From: Halococcaceae archaeon
GTDB lineage: Archaea; Halobacteriota; Halobacteria; Halobacteriales; Halalkalicoccaceae
Direction: 5' to 3'
Assembly (NCBI GenBank): GCA_007129135.1
Contig: SKWB01000114.1
Coordinates: 1 to 10,772 of the forward strand
Length of the DNA stretch: 10,772 nt
Part shown: in pieces, positions 6,895 to 10,772 of the stretch
How the letters are laid out: every line of letters starts with the position of its first letter
Numbering within the stretch: the stretch's first letter is position 1
Position numbers and translations under genes: made by a program
Notes under the pieces: generated by a model
Databases searched by the model: none
What the model was told of the DNA's origin: nothing
What the model saw: the letters and a program-made list of their open reading frames with translations, nothing else

Positions 6895-7374
6895 CTACTC
6901 GAGGAGCTCCTTCGTGACGCGGTGACGGTGGCGGAACATCGGCTCGAAGCCGACGACGCCGACCGGCGAGAGCCGTCTGCCGAGCGCTCCGGGCGGGAGT
7001 TCGTAGTTCACGGTGTCGCGAAGTCGGGTGCCGCCGTCCTCGGCGGCGAACTGGTGGGTGTGGACCCAGCGGGCGAACGGCCCCTCGACCATCACGTCGC
7101 GGAACATCGCCGACTCGCCGTCGTAGCCGCGCTCGGTGATCTTCGAGGTCCACTCCCCGCCCGGGAGCACGCCGAACGGACGCATCCGGAGGTCGATCTC
7201 GGAGCCGACGACCAGCTCCTCCGGGTTCGGGTCGCCGTGTGGACCCCTGATCGCTTCGACCTCGAGTCCCATCCAGTCGGGCGTGAGCGCCCGGAGCCCG
7301 TCGGCGTTCGAGTGAAACCGCCAGACGACCGACAACGGTGCATCGATGAACGCCTCGCGCTCGTAGGTTGCCAT
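6895..7374 (-). CDS. SRPBCC-fold (START/polyketide cyclase-like) protein
   Basis: A 159-residue soluble protein with the layout of the SRPBCC ligand-binding fold. A first strand with E-R-E-A-F-I-D-A-P is followed by the helix pair (SVVWRFHSNADGLRALTPDWMG). A middle strand set contains GEWTSKITE, then GPFARWVHTHQF, then GTRLRDTVNYELPPG, and a long final helix ends in RHRVTKELLE. This is the subgroup often labelled cell division inhibitor/cyclase-like SRPBCC, with the W-x-H-x-H-x-F segment conserved; the ligand is not known. The ATG at 7374 is chosen because the fold begins there; upstream in-frame codons to 7401 would overlap the TATA-like box. It lies 42 bp downstream of the Lrp gene on the same strand, so cotranscription is possible. 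Confidence 0.83.
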   Translation of the reverse strand: MATYEREAFIDAPLSVVWRFHSNADGLRALTPDWMGLEVEAIRGPHGDPNPEELVVGSEIDLRMRPFGVLPGGEWTSKITERGYDGESAMFRDVMVEGPFARWVHTHQFAAEDGGTRLRDTVNYELPPGALGRRLSPVGVVGFEPMFRHRHRVTKELLE

Positions 7375-7398
7375 GGGTAGGTCGACGGAGGGGAGCGA

Positions 7399-7405
7399 CA
7401 AAACT
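7399..7405 (-). promoter_or_regulatory. TATA-like / T-rich box between lrp and the SRPBCC gene
   Basis: On the minus strand GTTTTGT sits 25-31 bp before the SRPBCC ATG (7374) and 12 bp after the Lrp stop. It can be read as a TATA-like element for a leaderless SRPBCC transcript, or as an oligo-T terminator for the Lrp transcript. Confidence 0.35.
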
Positions 7406-7416
7406 CGGCCGATCCG

Positions 7417-7845
7417 TTACTTCAGCCGCTCCTGGAGGAAACAGGGGTGGGCGGCGGTGACGCCGGGGATCGCGAGGATCTCCTCTTTGATGATCTCGCC
7501 GACGCCGTCGCCGCTCTCGGCTCGTACCTCGGCCATCAGCATGTGATCGCCCGACGAGGAGTAGAGCGACTCGACGGACTCCGTCTCCGCGAGTTCGCGC
7601 GTCGCGTCGATGTAGCGCTCGCTCTCGACGTCGATGCCCACGAGGGCGATCGACCGGCCGGAGAGCTTCTTCGGATCGATGTCGGCCGAGTAGCCGACGA
7701 TCACGCCGTCGTCTTCGAGTTTGCGGACGTACTTCCTGACCGTCGGCTTCGAGACGCCCGCCCGGCGTGCGATCTCGGCGTAGGAGGCCTGTGCGTCCTC
7801 CTCGAGTACCGACAGTATCCGATCCTCCGTCGAGTTCGTCGCCAC
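7417..7845 (-). CDS. Lrp/AsnC-family transcriptional regulator
   Basis: A 142-residue DNA-binding regulator. Residues 5-50 are the N-terminal winged helix-turn-helix: EDRILSVLEEDAQASYAEIARRAGVSKPTVRKYVRKLEDDGVI, with the recognition helix around 32-43. Residues 65-140 form the RAM domain (beta-alpha-beta-beta-alpha-beta) used for oligomerisation and effector binding, with the SSSGDHMLMAEV core typical of Lrp proteins. Lrp-family proteins sense amino acids or related metabolites and act as dimers or octamers. It lies downstream of the oxidoreductase genes but has its own promoter-like box, and autoregulation is common in the family. I recall a similar arrangement in Halobacterium salinarum, where LrpA1 is encoded next to the porAB pair. 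That parallel is from memory, so I leave the symbol blank. Confidence 0.9.
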   Translation of the reverse strand: MATNSTEDRILSVLEEDAQASYAEIARRAGVSKPTVRKYVRKLEDDGVIVGYSADIDPKKLSGRSIALVGIDVESERYIDATRELAETESVESLYSSSGDHMLMAEVRAESGDGVGEIIKEEILAIPGVTAAHPCFLQERLK

Positions 7846-7868
7846 GAGCGTTTCTTTCGCCCGGACGG

Positions 7869-7876
7869 AAAAATAC
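7869..7876 (-). promoter_or_regulatory. TATA-like box for the lrp gene
   Basis: Minus-strand GTATTTTT (7876-7869) lies 24-31 bp before the ATG at 7845 and is the strongest AT-rich run in the 96-bp gap (7846-7941). Spacing suits a leaderless transcript, so lrp is probably transcribed on its own as well as by any readthrough from the oxidoreductase operon. The T run could also end the upstream transcript. Confidence 0.5.
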
Positions 7877-7941
7877 CTTGCGAACCGGAAAGCGAGGGAT
7901 GTCGTCCCGAAACCCCTCGCGACGAATCCGGAAACCCGGGG

Positions 7942-8877
7942 CTACTTGTGCCGGTCGAGCAGGTCGTAGGTCCGCTCCCACTCGTACTCCTCGTCGTAGT
8001 ACCGTTCGGCGAGCGGCTCCTCCGGCATCTCGCCGATCGAGCGCTTCTCCTCGCCGTAGGAGGGTCGGTCCTCGTCGACGTAGTACCGGCCGGTGAGGAC
8101 GGTGCCCTCGTGGAGCACCTCCTCGGTCTCGAACATCATGTCGGCGGCCTCCTTCCGGTCGTGGACGTCGAAGTCGTAGTCGTCGGACTCCTGGATGTCG
8201 ACGTAGGGGACGTACTGTTTGGCGTCCTTGTTCCAGGTCGGACACTGCGTGAGGAAGTCGATGTGGGCGAAGCCGTCGTGTTCCATCGCCTCGACCAGGA
8301 TCTCCTTCGCCTGGTTCGGGTTCACGGCCGCGGTCCGGGCGATGTAGCTCGCACCCGAGGTGAGCGAGAGCGACAGCGGCCGGATCGGGTCCTTCGCCGA
8401 ACCCGACGGCTGGGTCTTCGACTTGTGACCCTTCGGGCTCGTCGGCGAGGTCTGGCCCTTCGTCAGGCCGAAGATCTCGTTGTTGAACACGATGTAGGTC
8501 ATGTCGTGGTTCTCGCGGGCGGTGTGCATGAAGTGGTTACCGCCGATCCCGTAGCCGTCGCCGTCGCCGCCGGCGGCGATCACCTCGATACCCGGGTTCG
8601 CGAGCTTCGCCGCGCGGGCGATCGGCAGCGACCGCCCGTGGATCGTGTGGAAGCCGTAGCTCTCGAAGTAGCTGTTGAGCTTGCCCGAACAGCCGATACC
8701 GGTGCAGAGAAGGGTCTCGTCCGGCGTTCTGCCGACCTCGGGCATCGCCTGTTTCAGCGCCTTCAGGACGCCGAAGTCACCACAGCCCGGACACCACGTC
8801 GGCTGGGGCTCTTGCAGAGGAGTGAACTCCTCCCGGTCGATCTCTCGTTCCTCGCCGATCGCGCTGAATGCACTCAT
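7942..8877 (-). CDS. porB: Pyruvate/2-oxoacid:ferredoxin oxidoreductase beta subunit (TPP-binding)
   Basis: A 311-residue catalytic subunit that binds thiamine diphosphate and an iron-sulfur cluster. With the alpha subunit it decarboxylates a 2-oxoacid to the acyl-CoA while reducing ferredoxin. Visible marks: TWCPGCGDFG with Cys29 and Cys32, CTGIGCSG with Cys58 and Cys63, and a later Cys212 in LTQCPTW, which together can supply the four cluster ligands. The TPP/Mg site is GDGDGYGIGGNH (104-115) with NNEIFGLTKGQTSPTS (132-147). HGRSLPIARAAKLANP (80-95) is also conserved. The ATG at 8877 is 3 bp after the alpha stop. Length near 311 fits haloarchaeal PorB better than the shorter KorB, as far as I recall. 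The assignment to pyruvate over 2-oxoglutarate rests on that and on the Lrp neighbour, and is less certain than the family. Confidence 0.9.
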   Translation of the reverse strand: MSAFSAIGEEREIDREEFTPLQEPQPTWCPGCGDFGVLKALKQAMPEVGRTPDETLLCTGIGCSGKLNSYFESYGFHTIHGRSLPIARAAKLANPGIEVIAAGGDGDGYGIGGNHFMHTARENHDMTYIVFNNEIFGLTKGQTSPTSPKGHKSKTQPSGSAKDPIRPLSLSLTSGASYIARTAAVNPNQAKEILVEAMEHDGFAHIDFLTQCPTWNKDAKQYVPYVDIQESDDYDFDVHDRKEAADMMFETEEVLHEGTVLTGRYYVDEDRPSYGEEKRSIGEMPEEPLAERYYDEEYEWERTYDLLDRHK

Positions 8878-8880
8878 TGG

Positions 8881-10772
8881 TTAGTCACCTGCCGCGGGTT
8901 CGAGCCGCGTGTTCGCCGCCGGGGCGTCGGTCCCGTCCTCCAGGATCTGGAGTTCGAACCCTTCGACCACCTCGGCCGGCTCGAACGGGTTGCCGTCGTA
9001 TTTGAGTAGGCTGTTCATCTTCTCGCCGAAGCGCCCCAGCTCCTTCTGGGCGAGCCCGCGGAACTGGGCGGTGGCGTTCATCTCCACGACGAGCGCGTCG
9101 TCGACGCTCTCGAGGAACTCCGTGAGCTCCCCCTCGGGGAACGGCATCAGGTCGCTGACGCTGATCGCACGCACGGAGTGGCCCGCGTCGTTGAGCCGGG
9201 CGGTCGCCTCGCGGACCGCGCCCTGGCTCGATCCCCACGTGACGATGCCGTACTCCGCCTCGTCGGGGCCGAAGTAGGTCTGGTGTGAGGTCTCGGGATC
9301 GCTGTCGAGCTCCTCGCGGATCGACGCGATCTTTCGCATCCGCCGGTCCATCTGGTAGATCCGGTTCTGCGGGTCCTCCTCGATGTGGCCGTACGGGGAG
9401 TGTTCGTTGCCGGTGACGAGGAACCGTCCGCCCTTCTGGCCCGGCACGGAGCGGGGGTTGACGCCGTTCTCGGGGTCGTACTGGAAGCGCTTGAACTTGC
9501 CAACCTCGTCGTGGGGCATCTCCGCGAGCTCCTCCTCGGTGAGGACGGCTCCGGGATCGGAGTTCGGCTCGCGGTCGAAGAAGCTCTCGGGGACGTTCTG
9601 GTTCTCGCCGGAGAGCTTCTGGTCGATGATCACGATCGCTGGGACGTGGTAGTTGTAGGCGAGTTCGAACGCCCTCCGAGTCTGGTCGTACGTCTCGGCG
9701 GGGGTGCCGGGGGCGAAGACGACCCTGCAGGAGTCGCCCTGACTCGAGTAGAGCACCGACTCGAGGTCGGCCTGCTCCGGCTTCGTCGGGAGGCCGGTCG
9801 ATGGACCGGCGCGCATCGCCTCGATCAGCACGACGGGGGTCTCCGACATCTCGGCGAGGCCGAGCGGTTCGGCCATCAGCGCGAAGCCGCCGCCCGACGA
9901 GCCGGACATCGACTTCACGCCCGCGTGGCTCGCGCCGAGGGCGAGACAGGCCGCCGCGATCTCGTCTTCGACCTGTTCGGCGATCCCGTTCATCCCCGGG
10001 AGGTGCTGGGACATGATGGTGAAGACGTCGGTCCAGGGCGTCATCGGGTAGCCCGCGATGAACCGACAGCCCTCGTCCAGCGCGCCGTAGGCGACGCCGT
10101 TCGAACCGGAGATGAGCACCTGCGTCTCCTCGTGCTCGCCGTCGGGGAGCTTCACGTCGTGGTCGACGTCGTACTCCTCTTCGATCATCTCGTAGGCCTC
10201 CTCGAGGATCGTGAGGTTCGGCTCCAGGATCCCCTCCCGGCCGCCCATCGCCTCCTCCATCAGGTCCTCGATCGGCTGGGTGTCCATCCCGATCAGCGCT
10301 GCGGTGACGCCGACGCCGGCGGTGTTGCGCATCACCTCGCGGCCGTGCTCTCTCGCCATGCTCCGGAGGTCGAGGTCGAAGACGTGCCAGCCGTTCTCCT
10401 CGACGCGCTCGTCGAAGTCGGGGATCTCCGAGGCGTCGATCAGCCCGGAGTCGTAGACGATGATCCCGCCCTCGCGGAGGTCGTCCAGGTTCTCGGAGAG
10501 CGGCTTGATCTCCTCGTTGCCGTAGAAGGCGCCCTCCTTCGGGTTTCGCGCGAAGCTGTCGCCCAGCGCGAGCAGGAAGTTGTAGCCGTCCCCGCGCGAG
10601 GTGACCTCCTCGGGTTTCGCCCGGATCTCGACGTAGGTGTGACCGCCCCGAATCCGAGAGGGGTAGTGACGATGCGTAAATACGTGGAGCCCCGACCGCA
10701 TCAGGGCCTTCGCGAAGTTCTGGCTGGTCGAGTCGATTCCGTCCCCGGAACCGCCCGCGATCCGCCAGATGA
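8881..10772 (-). CDS. porA: Pyruvate/2-oxoacid:ferredoxin oxidoreductase alpha subunit (gamma-alpha fusion), 5'-truncated by window edge
   Basis: The gene runs off the right edge: the frame stays open to base 10772 and reads IWRIAGGSGDGIDSTSQNFA just before the first internal ATG (10701). That is the glycine-rich opening of the gamma domain, so 10701 is not the start and only a few residues are missing. 629 residues are visible. Residues 1 to about 205 are the gamma domain (GGSGDG near the start, RIRGGHTYVEIR at about 39-50). From about 218 onward is the alpha (pyrimidine-binding) region, with AGYPMTPWTDV (239-249), SGSSGGGFALMAE (289-301), RAGPSTGLPTKPEQ (320-333), then the C-terminal transketolase-like part with VTWGSSQGAVREA. 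The subunit pairs with PorB in a two-subunit haloarchaeal enzyme lacking a separate ferredoxin-like delta subunit. KorA is the alternative identity. Confidence 0.9.
   Translation of the reverse strand, partial: IWRIAGGSGDGIDSTSQNFAKALMRSGLHVFTHRHYPSRIRGGHTYVEIRAKPEEVTSRGDGYNFLLALGDSFARNPKEGAFYGNEEIKPLSENLDDLREGGIIVYDSGLIDASEIPDFDERVEENGWHVFDLDLRSMAREHGREVMRNTAGVGVTAALIGMDTQPIEDLMEEAMGGREGILEPNLTILEEAYEMIEEEYDVDHDVKLPDGEHEETQVLISGSNGVAYGALDEGCRFIAGYPMTPWTDVFTIMSQHLPGMNGIAEQVEDEIAAACLALGASHAGVKSMSGSSGGGFALMAEPLGLAEMSETPVVLIEAMRAGPSTGLPTKPEQADLESVLYSSQGDSCRVVFAPGTPAETYDQTRRAFELAYNYHVPAIVIIDQKLSGENQNVPESFFDREPNSDPGAVLTEEELAEMPHDEVGKFKRFQYDPENGVNPRSVPGQKGGRFLVTGNEHSPYGHIEEDPQNRIYQMDRRMRKIASIREELDSDPETSHQTYFGPDEAEYGIVTWGSSQGAVREATARLNDAGHSVRAISVSDLMPFPEGELTEFLESVDDALVVEMNATAQFRGLAQKELGRFGEKMNSLLKYDGNPFEPAEVVEGFELQILEDGTDAPAANTRLEPAAGD

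Noticed and set aside
7447..9009. A 520-codon open frame on the plus strand opposite lrp and porB.
   Set aside because: Stop codons are rare antisense to GC-rich genes. The product is a Val/Arg/Asp-rich mirror with no family features, while both minus-strand genes are unmistakable.
10699..10701. ATG at 10701 as the start of the oxidoreductase alpha subunit.
   Set aside because: The frame is open to the window end and the residues before this ATG form the conserved GGSGDG opening of the gamma domain.
1..10772. CRISPR arrays, insertion sequences, tRNA or rRNA genes, integration scars, or a defence cluster.
   Set aside because: No spaced direct repeats, transposase or integrase features, structured RNA signatures or composition shifts were seen; nearly all the sequence is accounted for by housekeeping-type genes.

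Overview
The window looks like ordinary chromosomal DNA from a halophilic archaeon (class Halobacteria). Reasons: very high GC with GC-biased third codon positions; Asp/Glu-rich, Lys-poor proteins; a PGF-CTERM surface-anchored substrate-binding protein; the fused gamma-alpha type of 2-oxoacid:ferredoxin oxidoreductase typical of haloarchaea; many GTG starts; and AT-rich TATA-like elements about 25-30 bp before start codons, which suggests leaderless transcripts. I see no mobile element, CRISPR array, rRNA or tRNA, and no non-coding stretch longer than about 175 bp.

Layout, left to right. (1) The 3' end of a sulfite-oxidase-family molybdopterin enzyme (+). (2) A vitamin B12 (cobalamin)-type ABC importer: the surface-anchored binding protein btuF (-) is divergent from btuC-btuD (+), which overlap by ATGA. 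All three are served by one 57-bp intergenic region. BtuD carries an extra C-terminal Rossmann-like domain. (3) A 65-residue membrane protein (+) whose TATA-like box overlaps the end of btuD. (4) Two unrelated-looking EamA/DMT transporters, one on each strand, either side of a small haloarchaeal hypothetical gene (+). (5) On the minus strand up to the right edge: a pyruvate/2-oxoacid:ferredoxin oxidoreductase pair (alpha, then beta), an Lrp/AsnC regulator with its own promoter, and an SRPBCC-fold protein. The alpha gene runs off the right edge, so its start lies outside the window.

How they fit together: the btu genes form one functional unit, with capture at the cell surface, passage through the FecCD-type permease, and ATP hydrolysis by BtuD. 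PorA/PorB form the CoA-dependent oxidative decarboxylase that feeds acetyl-CoA and reduced ferredoxin into central metabolism. The adjacent Lrp protein is a plausible amino-acid- or carbon-responsive regulator. I found no convincing new multi-gene system. The items most worth a second look are the uncharacterised domain fused to BtuD, the almost symmetric shared btuF/btuC promoter, and the tiny membrane protein behind btuD.
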